Of a DNA stretch of 20,207 nt, positions 1-8,426 are shown piece after piece. Both the position numbers and the translations under genes were made by a program. The DNA is from Elusimicrobia bacterium RIFOXYB2_FULL_49_7 (GTDB lineage: Bacteria; Fibrobacterota; OXYB2-FULL-49-7). The notes under the pieces were generated by a model. The model did no database searches. It saw only the letters and a list, made by a program, of their open reading frames with translations, and had not been told where the DNA came from. Numbering within the stretch: position 1 is the stretch's first letter; each line of letters starts with the position of its first letter. The stretch is taken from assembly GCA_001800515.1 (NCBI GenBank), contig MGVN01000246.1, positions 5,765 to 25,971 of the forward strand. The letters are read 5' to 3'.

Positions 1-432
1 GGTAGCCGGCTGGTCAGTATTAGTCTGTTCAAAATTTATATCCATACCAAAACAACATCCGGGCAGGCCCCCTTTGTCTTTGAAAAGAACCGGATTTCCT
101 TAGTGAGTGCGGCTAATTTGGCCATGACGGTTGATAATACGGATTATGAATTGAGTGTTTCTTCGCTTCCTGCTGAGATGGGGCAGATAGGGCAGGAGAC
201 TTCTTTCTGCAAGGCGCTTCCGAATCCATTCTCCGAGGCAGTGGCTTTTGCTTCTTCTAATCAGAAGGAATCGCTTAAGGTGGGTATTTTTGATGTTAAT
301 GGTCGGTTGGTCAAGCGGTTGGAGGGCAAGGGGTTGGTTTGGGCCGCGGAAGGGGTTAGAAATGGGGTGTATTTCGCCCGGATAGATGATGGGCGGATTG
401 TTCGTACCGAAAAATTGGTTTTAGCACGATAA
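1..432 (+). CDS. C-terminal part of a secreted surface protein with a type IX-style sorting domain (partial, 5' end outside window)
   Basis: The reading frame is open from base 1, so the gene begins left of the window; 143 codons plus TAA are visible. The last ~75 residues read as a Por/type IX C-terminal sorting domain: a 'LPNPFSEAV' start, a central 'VGIFDVNGRLVKRLEG' strand pair, then 'GVRNGVYFARI' and a final 'EKLVLAR'. In FCB bacteria such tails direct export across the outer membrane and attachment to the surface. The first ~50 residues form short alternating beta strands ending 'DNTDYELSV', which I think could be the end of a cohesin-like or Ig-like domain, but this is weak. The next gene carries a dockerin, which makes the cohesin reading attractive. 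It ends 12 nt before that gene. Confidence 0.8.
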   Translation, partial: GSRLVSISLFKIYIHTKTTSGQAPFVFEKNRISLVSAANLAMTVDNTDYELSVSSLPAEMGQIGQETSFCKALPNPFSEAVAFASSNQKESLKVGIFDVNGRLVKRLEGKGLVWAAEGVRNGVYFARIDDGRIVRTEKLVLAR

Positions 433-435
433 CTT

Positions 436-440
436 GGAGG
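436..440 (+). promoter_or_regulatory. Shine-Dalgarno GGAGG for the dockerin/SUMF1 gene
   Basis: GGAGG lies 4 nt before the ATG at 445 and fixes that start. Confidence 0.7.
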
Positions 441-444
441 AAAG

Positions 445-1461
445 ATGAAAAAAGTTTTATTGTTGATGATGATATTGTCTTTGGCTGTTTCGGCCAGGCT
501 CATTAAGTGGGATGTGGATGGCGATCTGGATGTTGATGCAGAGGATTTGTCCCTCCTCAATACCAAGTTGGGGCTCACTACCGGGAGCGCGGGGTGGGAT
601 GCGTTGTTTGATATGGATGCCAATGGGGTCATTGACTCGCTGGATGGGGCGGAGGTGACGCGGTATTTGAATTTAACGGATAGTATGGCGTTGGTTCCAG
701 CCGGGGAGTTTATTATGGGCGGCGCGGGAGTAGCGTATGGATTGATGCTTGATACAATTCATGTATATCTCGATTCTTTTTTAATAGATAAATACGAGAT
801 TTCCAATAAAAAGTTTGTTGATTTCTTAAATGCTGCTAAAAGCGACACATTCATAGTAGATACTGTTGATAATGATATCTTTAAGCAAGATGGCAAGTAT
901 TATGTGAAGGCAGGAAAAGAAAATTATGGGGCTCGTTTTATGACTTGGGCGGCCGCTGATTCCTTTTGTAGGAGTAAGGGCAAGCGTTTGCCAACAAATG
1001 CAGAGTGGGAAAAAGCTGCAAGAGGAACCGATGGCCGACTATATCCCTGGGGAAATGAGTTTTTAGATTCCAATCTTGCTAATGTTAACTTTTATTGCGA
1101 TAGTTTTTATTACTATGCTCATGTTGATACAGCTTCTCAAAGAATTTGCGTATTTAATCAACACTTCCTTCATTTGGCCCCTATTGGAACATTTAATGAT
1201 GTTTCACCATATGGCGTGCATGATTTGTGCGGAAATCTGAGTGAATGGTGCAATGACAAAGCAGATCTCGCTGCACCTCAATACTGGCTTTTGCCGGATG
1301 CGAGGCATAATCCACAAGGAAACAATTCACAGCTAACTCATATTTACAGAGCAATAAGAGGGTTTCCATTTTATGAAAGCAGGGATAAGCATTGGATTCA
1401 TATGGCATATGGCGTTGGAGACATTCCAGTCTATAAAACGGGGGCTCGTTGTGCGCGCTAG
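445..1461 (+). CDS. Exported protein with N-terminal dockerin type I module and SUMF1/FGE-sulfatase (C-type-lectin-like) domain
   Basis: 338 residues. Residues 1-17 are a Sec signal peptide (MKK, hydrophobic core, cleavage near SA-R). Residues 23-34 and 56-67 are two dockerin calcium loops with D at 1, D at 3, D/N at 5, D at 9 and D at 12. From about residue 81 to the end is an FGE-sulfatase fold: 'VPAGEFIMGG', then 'GKRLPTNAEWEKAARG' near residue 180, 'PWGNE', 'GNLSEWC' near residue 263 and the closing 'GARCAR'. True formylglycine-generating enzymes have a catalytic cysteine pair in the C-terminal third after the RGG/S motif; here the 'RGFPFYESRDKHW' stretch has no cysteine, so sulfatase activation is unlikely and a binding or structural role is more probable. 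The dockerin suggests docking to a cohesin on a partner. The gene overlaps the next by 11 nt, implying translational coupling. Base composition becomes visibly more AT-rich after about 730. Confidence 0.85.
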   Translation: MKKVLLLMMILSLAVSARLIKWDVDGDLDVDAEDLSLLNTKLGLTTGSAGWDALFDMDANGVIDSLDGAEVTRYLNLTDSMALVPAGEFIMGGAGVAYGLMLDTIHVYLDSFLIDKYEISNKKFVDFLNAAKSDTFIVDTVDNDIFKQDGKYYVKAGKENYGARFMTWAAADSFCRSKGKRLPTNAEWEKAARGTDGRLYPWGNEFLDSNLANVNFYCDSFYYYAHVDTASQRICVFNQHFLHLAPIGTFNDVSPYGVHDLCGNLSEWCNDKADLAAPQYWLLPDARHNPQGNNSQLTHIYRAIRGFPFYESRDKHWIHMAYGVGDIPVYKTGARCAR

Positions 1462-4400
1462 TATATTATTTGTTTGTATCGTTTCGTTGATATATTCAGA
1501 TCCTTATTATATTGCGGTTAGCAATCATCTGGACGGATCAACGCCTTCCTATTTGAATATACCATACGATTACAGGTGCGAAACTATATTACAAGCCTTT
1601 TCGCATGTGTCGTTTGTAATGAACCAAACTAGTTTGCGCGATTTTGAAATACATATTTATGCAAGAGATAACGCTGCTTATGATTATGTTATTAGCCAAG
1701 TGTATAGTTTTACCGGCCTTAATCGTTTTGTGCTGAAAGGTGTTCGTACTTATGAAGGCCAAGTGCCGGCAATCACAGTTGCAATTACAACTGGTACGGA
1801 TCAACAAGCTCTCAAATTTTACAATACCGATGAGATTTCAGTGAGTGATCTCTGCTTTAGTGGGCCTACAGATTGGACAAATATATTCCAATATGTTATG
1901 ATTAAGCATAATTGTAACAATTTTAGCTTGTTAAATTGTTCTTTTGAAAATATTGGGGCAATATGGGGCTACTCAACCACGTTAGGTTCGGACCCGACGA
2001 ATTATGAAATATGCAATAATGTTTTTATGAGATCACATTATCCTCCTGTATCAATATGTCTTGGAAATGTGGCAGATAAAATATTAGTCATTAATAATAC
2101 GTTTATCTATCCGGGATTTTCAGCAATTGAATTGTTGGATATGTATGGCAAAATAACCGCATCGGATTTGATTCGTATTAAAAACAACCTGTTTTATGGA
2201 GCAATAGGTGTTACCATTGGTTTGCAAGGGGGCATTTATGACTGGAGTAGTTCTGCTCGTATTGACAATAATATATTTTCAAATGGCCATCCTGAACTAT
2301 ATGGGTGCCAAACGCGCATAATAAATGATGTGGTTCATTATTGTACAGAAGATATATCTATTGCTCTTATCAATACTGAAAATGGTACGGTTTTAGGTGA
2401 TGCTTTTCAAATGGGGTTACCTGTCAGCAATAACTTCATTAATCCTTGTCATTTAGGGATGGATTTTACGACAGGAATACCAAGTGATGACTTTTGGGGG
2501 GCATCAAAAGCCGTTTTTCCGACATATGACGGAAATTGGCCGGACTTATTATCTGTTTTGGTGACGGATAATAAGGGGAACCCTCGGCCTGGTATAGGGG
2601 GAGGGGCGCCGGATATTGGAGCAATTGAATTGCAGAACACTGCAATAGTTCCTCCTACTTCGATTATGAGTCGCGCGACTCCGATCTGTAATTACTATAA
2701 TAACGGACTGGTTAATGGGGTTAAATTCAACATAGAGAATGCGGTTGATTATGGGCCAGATGGATGCACTCCTATTATTTATTATACAAAGAACGGTTCA
2801 ATACCTACTCTCGAATCTTCTAATATTTTTAATAATGAATCAATTTCATTAGGTACTGTCGGTGGAACTGTTGTAAAGTATTTTGCAGTAGATGCGGATG
2901 CTCAAAGAGAAGTTGTGGCCAATGACTATCATACGCTTGTAATAGGCGAAGCAGAAAACACAATTGAGAGTTTTGCCGAGCCATTGAATAATGGATATGA
3001 AGGACTGAAAAGCTGTCATACTGAGACAATCACATTAAATTATCGGGGTTACGATCCTGTTATGGATCCAGCTGAATGGCAAGATGGTGGATGTAATGGT
3101 GTTCGCATATATTATACACAAGATGGAACAAATCCAACCCTACATTCAGCCTATGTTTTCCCTGGCGAGACAGTCAATCTAACAACAACCGGAATAATAA
3201 GAATCTGCGCACGAGATGAATTTGGACGCATGGAGCTACAATCACATACTGTGTCACTTGCTCCGCCGGTACCAGTCACCTCGGCCAGTGTCACAGATGT
3301 CCAGTGTTTCACTGGTGAAGTTTCAGTCTCTCTTGGGTTTGAGGATGGCGTAGGAACGATATATTACACCTTGGATGGGACTGTGCCGAGTACCAGTTCG
3401 CCGGTGTATGTCACACCTCTTCAGGTTGCACAGAATACCCTGCTGAGATTTGCCGGGTATAATCCGGATTGCGGACTGTGGGAATCAACGACAGCACATC
3501 AGGTCACATTGTTTAACACGGCAGAAACAGAAGCGATTCCAAAAGGCGGAGTCGAAGAGGGTGCCGTAAACTTTTACAAGCCAACAGCCGTCACCCTCAG
3601 ACACAAATGGGGTCGCGATAATGCTTCGCTGCCCAAGAAAATATACTATCGCATGAATAATGAGATTGATGAAGACAAGCTCTTCAGAGAATATACTGCC
3701 CCCATTTCAATTACGAATACATCAAAGATTGAATACAAAGGGGAATTCGGTTATTCGGATTGCAGGATTGAAGAGGCTGAAAGCAATATTGAGTATTTCA
3801 CTTTCCCGGAAGTGAATTATGTCCAAAAGAACTCGTTCCCAAACGGGAATCTGGTTCGCAACTGGAGCTTCGAAAAAGATGACGGGTATTGGACTGAAGG
3901 AATGACCGGGGCAGAAGAGGTGGTCAAGGTAAGTGAAGCTTCTTCGCCGTATTATGGCGTATTGTCTCAATTTGAATATTCACCCTATTATGGTGAGAAA
4001 TGCGCCCATATCTACCCGGCTGCAGCACCCGTATCCGGGACAATATCGATGTTGAAAAGTGTGCTGATTCCTATCAAGCCCAATACGCAATACTCCTTAT
4101 CTTTAGTTTATTGCACAACCTATCCTGTTCATAGTGATGTGGCTCCCCAGTTCCTGTTTTTTAAGAATATCAGCAAATCAGCTGCCACTACACCTTCCAT
4201 TATGGGATCGCCGTACGGAAGCGCTTGGTTTAACGGGAAATGGGAAAAGTATTCAACCACCTTCACCTCACCTGGAAATGCGGAATATTGTCAGTTAGTA
4301 CTTGTCAATACGGAGCAGGGAATCAATTCTGTTTTTAACCCCCATTATTGGTTTGATGCGGTTCAGCTAAACGAGGGAACTGCCGTTGATTTTCCGGTTA

Positions 4401-6463
4401 TGTCAATTGAGTATCATGATGGATTACAGCGGAATATGCAGATTCATAACAGAAGTGGCAATGAAGATGTCGTTGTCGGCAAGTGTTACGATGCTTCCGG
4501 CAGATTAATCAAAACGACCAAGGTGTTTCAGGCAGCGGAGGCCGATAGAGTGGCTTACGCCCATTCATTGGTAACCGATCCCGAAATATCAGCCAACCAT
4601 TATTATGATCCGGCAAATACGGTAGGAGCCCCGGATGCGGAAGATTATGCCTATGGGCAAAACGAATATGAAAAGTCAGCTTTGGATCGTGTGGTTAAGA
4701 ATGGTGAGCCGGGCAATGACTTTCGAATCGGCAGTGGTCATGAAAAGGAAATACACTATGCAGGCGTCCTGACATTAGGGACTCAGGCTGCTTTTAATAT
4801 TACGTCCGAAACGGATGCGTTGTACGGTCTGCTGCAAACGCGGGATGAAAATGGCAATATAACAAATGCTTGGCAGGACAAGCTGGGCCGTACGATTCAA
4901 AAAGAGTCCTTTTTGAAAGGGATATCTATCAAGGTCACTTATGAATATGACTATCTGGGCAATCTCCTGAAAACAATTGACCCGAACGGTCTTGTTTCTC
5001 AAAAGGCTTACACCACTTCAGGGTTGGTGAGCAGCAGCAGCATGCCGGATAAACAATATCCGGAGAAATATCTGTACGATCGCGATGGAAACCTCAGATT
5101 CATCAAGGATGCCAATAATACTGAATTGCGCGATGGCTTTATGGTGAACTGCTATGATGGGCTGGGCAGGAATACCGAAGTTTATCTGTATTCAGACAAG
5201 AACGGATTCCAGACTTCAAATGCCAGGCTCTGGCAGACCTTTCCAGATGAGGGAAATACCAAAGCCCAGTTGGCTATTAAGAAGATATATGATGCGCTTC
5301 CAGAGGATGTTCCATTGCCAACAGGGATGACCGCTTCGGATTTCCATCATACCGCTGGTCGGTTGGTGTGTGATATTTCGTTGATTAAGCCGGGCGGAGG
5401 GGTCAATCGTGAGAATGGCGTTTTTACCTATTACTCATACGATATTTTCGGTAATGTCGAATTTGTCATCAACAATGTGCCTGGACTGGCAGATAAAAAG
5501 ACAGAATATAGCTATAATCGCCTTGGCCAATTGGTGGAGATGAAGGGATTGGAGAGGGACTATATCTATACTTATGACGAATTGGGCCGCCTATCCATGG
5601 TCAACAATGCCACTTCCGGCAAGGTAGAGGCAAAATACGAATACTGGCCAGATGGTTCCATCAAACGCAAAGAATTGGGTCAGGATGCGGCTTCAAAGCC
5701 ATTGCAGGGAATCGATTATCGTTATACGATCCGGGGATGGTTAGAGAAAATCAATGATCCTGCCTTGACCGCAGCAACCGATCCTGGGCAGGATGGCAGT
5801 GGCGGCACAGTGGGTTCGCCGTACAAGGACCTTTTTGGCCAGCAATTAGGCTATACTGCTAAAGGTAGCGAGATTGGGGTTAAATACGGTACAATCAGTG
5901 ACTATACGGCCCAGTTTAATGGAAACATCGCCTGGCAGGCTTATAATATCGCCGAACTTCACCCTGTTCAATCAACTCATCCGCTACGGGGATATGCGTA
6001 TGTCTATGATGAATTAAACCGGATGAACGCTGCGCTGGGAGGGTATCGGTCAAGCGCTGTCTGGCATGCGGATCATGCCTGGTCCACGGTGGCTGATTAT
6101 GATGATAATGGAAACATCAAGGTCATGAAACGGGAATTCCCAGGGCAAACAACCGCGAATGTCCTGAATGCCCTGAGTCTACAGACTTATTATTATAATC
6201 AGGGCAACAATCAGTTGGCTTATTTATCAGAAGCGGTCAGCAACGAAAGCATCCACCCGCAACAAAACGGGAATGCCAATTCACCTAATTATACCTATGA
6301 TGCCAACGGCAACATGATAACCGATGCATCCAAAGGGCTGACCATTGAATATGATTGGCGTAATCTGCCGATTCTATTCTCTTTTGCAATTCAAGGTAAA
6401 ACCGGAACAGTCCAGATGATTTATAATGCCAACGGCGACCGAGTCGCTAAAATAGAGAGGTGA
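1451..6463 (+). CDS. Large exported beta-helix / chitobiase-C-like / RHS-YD repeat protein, truncated before the RHS core end
   Basis: I place the start at GTG 1451, preceded by GGGGG at 1440-1444. It gives a clean signal peptide (MRASILFVCIVSLIYS, cleavage before DPYY) and 1670 residues; the longer open frame runs inside the previous gene. Domains in order: a right-handed beta-helix with many 'NN.F' turns and a closing 'DIGAIE' near 390; four chitobiase/hexosaminidase C-terminal-like modules with 'IYYT.(D/N)G' signatures at about 437-495, 550-600, 633-685 and 730-775; a jelly-roll carbohydrate-binding-like module (797-977, 'NLVRNWSFE' to 'YWFDAVQL'); and from 978 an RHS N-terminal-like domain and YD repeats such as 'YEYDYLGNLLKTIDPNG'. 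'YRYTIRGWLEKIND', 'FNGNIAWQ' and 'YDELNRM' match the Bacteroidota RHS core. It stops at 'NANGDRVAKIER', before the DHLGN-type end and any toxin tip. It probably acts at or beyond the cell surface. Confidence 0.85.
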   Translation: MRASILFVCIVSLIYSDPYYIAVSNHLDGSTPSYLNIPYDYRCETILQAFSHVSFVMNQTSLRDFEIHIYARDNAAYDYVISQVYSFTGLNRFVLKGVRTYEGQVPAITVAITTGTDQQALKFYNTDEISVSDLCFSGPTDWTNIFQYVMIKHNCNNFSLLNCSFENIGAIWGYSTTLGSDPTNYEICNNVFMRSHYPPVSICLGNVADKILVINNTFIYPGFSAIELLDMYGKITASDLIRIKNNLFYGAIGVTIGLQGGIYDWSSSARIDNNIFSNGHPELYGCQTRIINDVVHYCTEDISIALINTENGTVLGDAFQMGLPVSNNFINPCHLGMDFTTGIPSDDFWGASKAVFPTYDGNWPDLLSVLVTDNKGNPRPGIGGGAPDIGAIELQNTAIVPPTSIMSRATPICNYYNNGLVNGVKFNIENAVDYGPDGCTPIIYYTKNGSIPTLESSNIFNNESISLGTVGGTVVKYFAVDADAQREVVANDYHTLVIGEAENTIESFAEPLNNGYEGLKSCHTETITLNYRGYDPVMDPAEWQDGGCNGVRIYYTQDGTNPTLHSAYVFPGETVNLTTTGIIRICARDEFGRMELQSHTVSLAPPVPVTSASVTDVQCFTGEVSVSLGFEDGVGTIYYTLDGTVPSTSSPVYVTPLQVAQNTLLRFAGYNPDCGLWESTTAHQVTLFNTAETEAIPKGGVEEGAVNFYKPTAVTLRHKWGRDNASLPKKIYYRMNNEIDEDKLFREYTAPISITNTSKIEYKGEFGYSDCRIEEAESNIEYFTFPEVNYVQKNSFPNGNLVRNWSFEKDDGYWTEGMTGAEEVVKVSEASSPYYGVLSQFEYSPYYGEKCAHIYPAAAPVSGTISMLKSVLIPIKPNTQYSLSLVYCTTYPVHSDVAPQFLFFKNISKSAATTPSIMGSPYGSAWFNGKWEKYSTTFTSPGNAEYCQLVLVNTEQGINSVFNPHYWFDAVQLNEGTAVDFPVMSIEYHDGLQRNMQIHNRSGNEDVVVGKCYDASGRLIKTTKVFQAAEADRVAYAHSLVTDPEISANHYYDPANTVGAPDAEDYAYGQNEYEKSALDRVVKNGEPGNDFRIGSGHEKEIHYAGVLTLGTQAAFNITSETDALYGLLQTRDENGNITNAWQDKLGRTIQKESFLKGISIKVTYEYDYLGNLLKTIDPNGLVSQKAYTTSGLVSSSSMPDKQYPEKYLYDRDGNLRFIKDANNTELRDGFMVNCYDGLGRNTEVYLYSDKNGFQTSNARLWQTFPDEGNTKAQLAIKKIYDALPEDVPLPTGMTASDFHHTAGRLVCDISLIKPGGGVNRENGVFTYYSYDIFGNVEFVINNVPGLADKKTEYSYNRLGQLVEMKGLERDYIYTYDELGRLSMVNNATSGKVEAKYEYWPDGSIKRKELGQDAASKPLQGIDYRYTIRGWLEKINDPALTAATDPGQDGSGGTVGSPYKDLFGQQLGYTAKGSEIGVKYGTISDYTAQFNGNIAWQAYNIAELHPVQSTHPLRGYAYVYDELNRMNAALGGYRSSAVWHADHAWSTVADYDDNGNIKVMKREFPGQTTANVLNALSLQTYYYNQGNNQLAYLSEAVSNESIHPQQNGNANSPNYTYDANGNMITDASKGLTIEYDWRNLPILFSFAIQGKTGTVQMIYNANGDRVAKIER

Positions 6464-6466
6464 ACC

Positions 6467-6868
6467 GTGCTGAATAAACTGCTTTTTGCTTTTATGGGTT
6501 TGATGGCTGTTGGAGCCTATAGCGAGACTTCAAATTGGTATACCGATACAGCTCGCGCTTTTAAGGTGGCGGATTCTCTGAAAAAGCCCATTTTGCTTTA
6601 TTTTAAAGGAAGTTGCGCCATGTGCAACAAGCTGGAACAGGAATCTTTTCAACGACTTGCAGTGATGCAGAACTTGGCAAAATATGTCTGTGTCAGACTG
6701 GATGAAGGCCGATACCCTTCTTTGTACAAAGAGTTTAATATTGAAACGGTTCCGGTGGTCATTTTGTCTGATGGGCGGGGAGGAACAGTAAAAAAGATGG
6801 TTGGCTTTATCGAACCGCAAACACTGCAAAAAAAGCTGGAATTATTTTATATTAAACGAAATGACTGA
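6467..6868 (+). CDS. Exported thioredoxin-like protein (CAMC active site)
   Basis: 133 residues from GTG 6467, with GAGAGG at 6455-6460 as ribosome site. Residues 1-19 form a signal peptide (cleavage near AYS-E). The rest is a thioredoxin fold of the single-domain 'thioredoxin_7' sort: 'KKPILLYFKGSCAMCNKLE' with C50 and C53, a 'YVCVRLDEG' strand and the cis-proline motif 'ETVPVVI'. The family works on disulfides in exported proteins; periplasmic action is inferred from the signal peptide. It lies 3 nt after the RHS stop in the same frame and overlaps the ATPase gene by 8 nt, so it appears part of the same operon. A plausible role is disulfide formation or repair in secretin, pilin or surface proteins, but the substrate cannot be read from the sequence. 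Confidence 0.85.
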   Translation: MLNKLLFAFMGLMAVGAYSETSNWYTDTARAFKVADSLKKPILLYFKGSCAMCNKLEQESFQRLAVMQNLAKYVCVRLDEGRYPSLYKEFNIETVPVVILSDGRGGTVKKMVGFIEPQTLQKKLELFYIKRND

Positions 6869-8393
6869 TGTTCAAACGAACTGTTCGAAAGACAATATTC
6901 CCCAAGAGAAGCTGACGATTCCAAAATTGCTTCAGTCGCTCATAAATTATCCAACGGCCAAACATTATTCGGTGGCTCCTTTATTCACAAAGGGAGAGGT
7001 GATTCATGTCGCTGCCCCAGTCGGTAACGATGGTGGAGTGGCCGAGGTGTTGCGGTTTATCTCGGGTTTACGAATCCGTCTGATCCCGATGGCCAAAGAG
7101 GAAATCGAAAAGCTCATAGAACGAGATTATCCCGCCCAGGACAAAACGATGGTTATGGGTCCTCAGGCACAGGATGTCAGGGCCTTTGCCATGTTGGACT
7201 TAAGCCGTTTTATTTCCAAGACAACGCTGCTCAATATTCCGGATTCCAGCGATGTGGTCGAGGTTGTCAATAATATCATCGGTAATGCCTTGTATAAAAA
7301 AGCGAGTGATATCCATTTTGAACCCTTTGAAGATAAAATGATTATCCGATTCAGGCTGGATGGCATGTTGCACGAAATGATTCGGCTTCCTGAAAAAAGG
7401 CAGGCCGAGATTATTTCCCGGCTTAAAATAATGGCTCAAATGGATATTACCGAAAGACGGCGACCTCAGGATGGGCGGATGCAAGTGTCTTTTGGAAACG
7501 AAACCATTGATGTCCGCGTTTCCACACTTCCCACTTCTTATGGGGAGAAAATGGTTCTTCGGTTACTCAACAACCGAAAGGCCCCGTTAAGTCTCAGTGA
7601 ATTGGGTTTTGACGATAAACGGTTGACAGCATTCCATAAATGCATCAAGGCGCCCTATGGGATGATTCTTGTCACGGGTCCTACCGGCGCGGGGAAGACC
7701 ACAACGCTTTATTCCTGTCTGAATCATATCAAAGCTCCGGCAGTGAATATTTCAACGATTGAAGATCCCATTGAGTATAAAATGGAGGGAATCAATCAAT
7801 CCCAGGTCAAGGCCGACATCGGTTATGATTTTGCCGCCGCACTTCGTACCCTGTTGCGTCAAGATCCTAATGTCATTATGGTTGGTGAAATCCGGGATCG
7901 TGAGACTGCGGAAATAGCCATACGCGCAGCGCTTACGGGCCATCTTGTATTTTCCACCCTTCACACAAATGACGCGGTATCGGCCATTGCCAGGCTCATC
8001 GATATGGGGATCGAACCTTTTTTGCTTTCTTCGGCACTCAGTTTGATTGTTGCACAGCGCCTGGTTCGGCGTATTTGTCCAAGCTGCAAGCAGCCTGCAA
8101 TTCTCAGCCATGACCTGCTGTCAGAACAGGATTTCAAGGGATTAAATGCTTTCGAAGGGAAAGGGTGCGCAGAATGCAATGAGACCGGATTTTCCGGTAG
8201 AATAGGATTGTTCGAGGTTTTGCCCGTCAGCGAAGCGTTGCGCGGGATGATTACCGGTAAAGCGCCGATTAAGGAGCTGAAAAGACAGGCGATCGAAGAA
8301 GGTCTGGTGACATTGCGGATGGATGGTGTCAAGAAGGTGGCGTCAGGCAAAACAGCGCTTGGAGAAATCCTGCGCGAAACATTTGAACAATGA
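6861..8393 (+). CDS. pilB: Type IV pilus / type II secretion assembly ATPase (PilB/GspE family)
   Basis: 510 residues from ATG 6861, which overlaps the previous stop (ATGACTGA); a TTG at 6801 would give only a non-homologous extension inside the thioredoxin gene. Residues 1-95 form the N-terminal GspE/MshE-like domain. The core has 'ASDIHFEP' and 'FRLDGMLHE', the Walker A GPTGAGKT at 273-280, an Asp box (IEDPIEY), the Walker B 'VIMVGEIRDRETAEIA', the His box 'STLHTNDA', and a four-cysteine zinc site C406, C409, C436 and C439. The zinc site is typical of GspE/PilB extension ATPases and absent from PilT retraction ATPases. The enzyme hydrolyses ATP at the cytoplasmic face to turn the platform protein (gene at 13041) and add pilins to the fibre. 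No PilT gene is in the window. The upstream ribosome site is poor, so coupling to the thioredoxin gene is likely. Confidence 0.95.
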   Translation: MTDVQTNCSKDNIPQEKLTIPKLLQSLINYPTAKHYSVAPLFTKGEVIHVAAPVGNDGGVAEVLRFISGLRIRLIPMAKEEIEKLIERDYPAQDKTMVMGPQAQDVRAFAMLDLSRFISKTTLLNIPDSSDVVEVVNNIIGNALYKKASDIHFEPFEDKMIIRFRLDGMLHEMIRLPEKRQAEIISRLKIMAQMDITERRRPQDGRMQVSFGNETIDVRVSTLPTSYGEKMVLRLLNNRKAPLSLSELGFDDKRLTAFHKCIKAPYGMILVTGPTGAGKTTTLYSCLNHIKAPAVNISTIEDPIEYKMEGINQSQVKADIGYDFAAALRTLLRQDPNVIMVGEIRDRETAEIAIRAALTGHLVFSTLHTNDAVSAIARLIDMGIEPFLLSSALSLIVAQRLVRRICPSCKQPAILSHDLLSEQDFKGLNAFEGKGCAECNETGFSGRIGLFEVLPVSEALRGMITGKAPIKELKRQAIEEGLVTLRMDGVKKVASGKTALGEILRETFEQ

Positions 8394-8426
8394 ATAAATG
8401 ATCTCTTTTAATGAGCGGGGGCCTCA

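Noticed and set aside
445..1461. Active sulfatase-modifying enzyme
   Set aside because: No catalytic cysteine pair is seen in the C-terminal region.
7752..8350. Long minus-strand open frames inside the ATPase gene
   Set aside because: They are antisense shadows of a strongly conserved PilB gene, without signals of their own.
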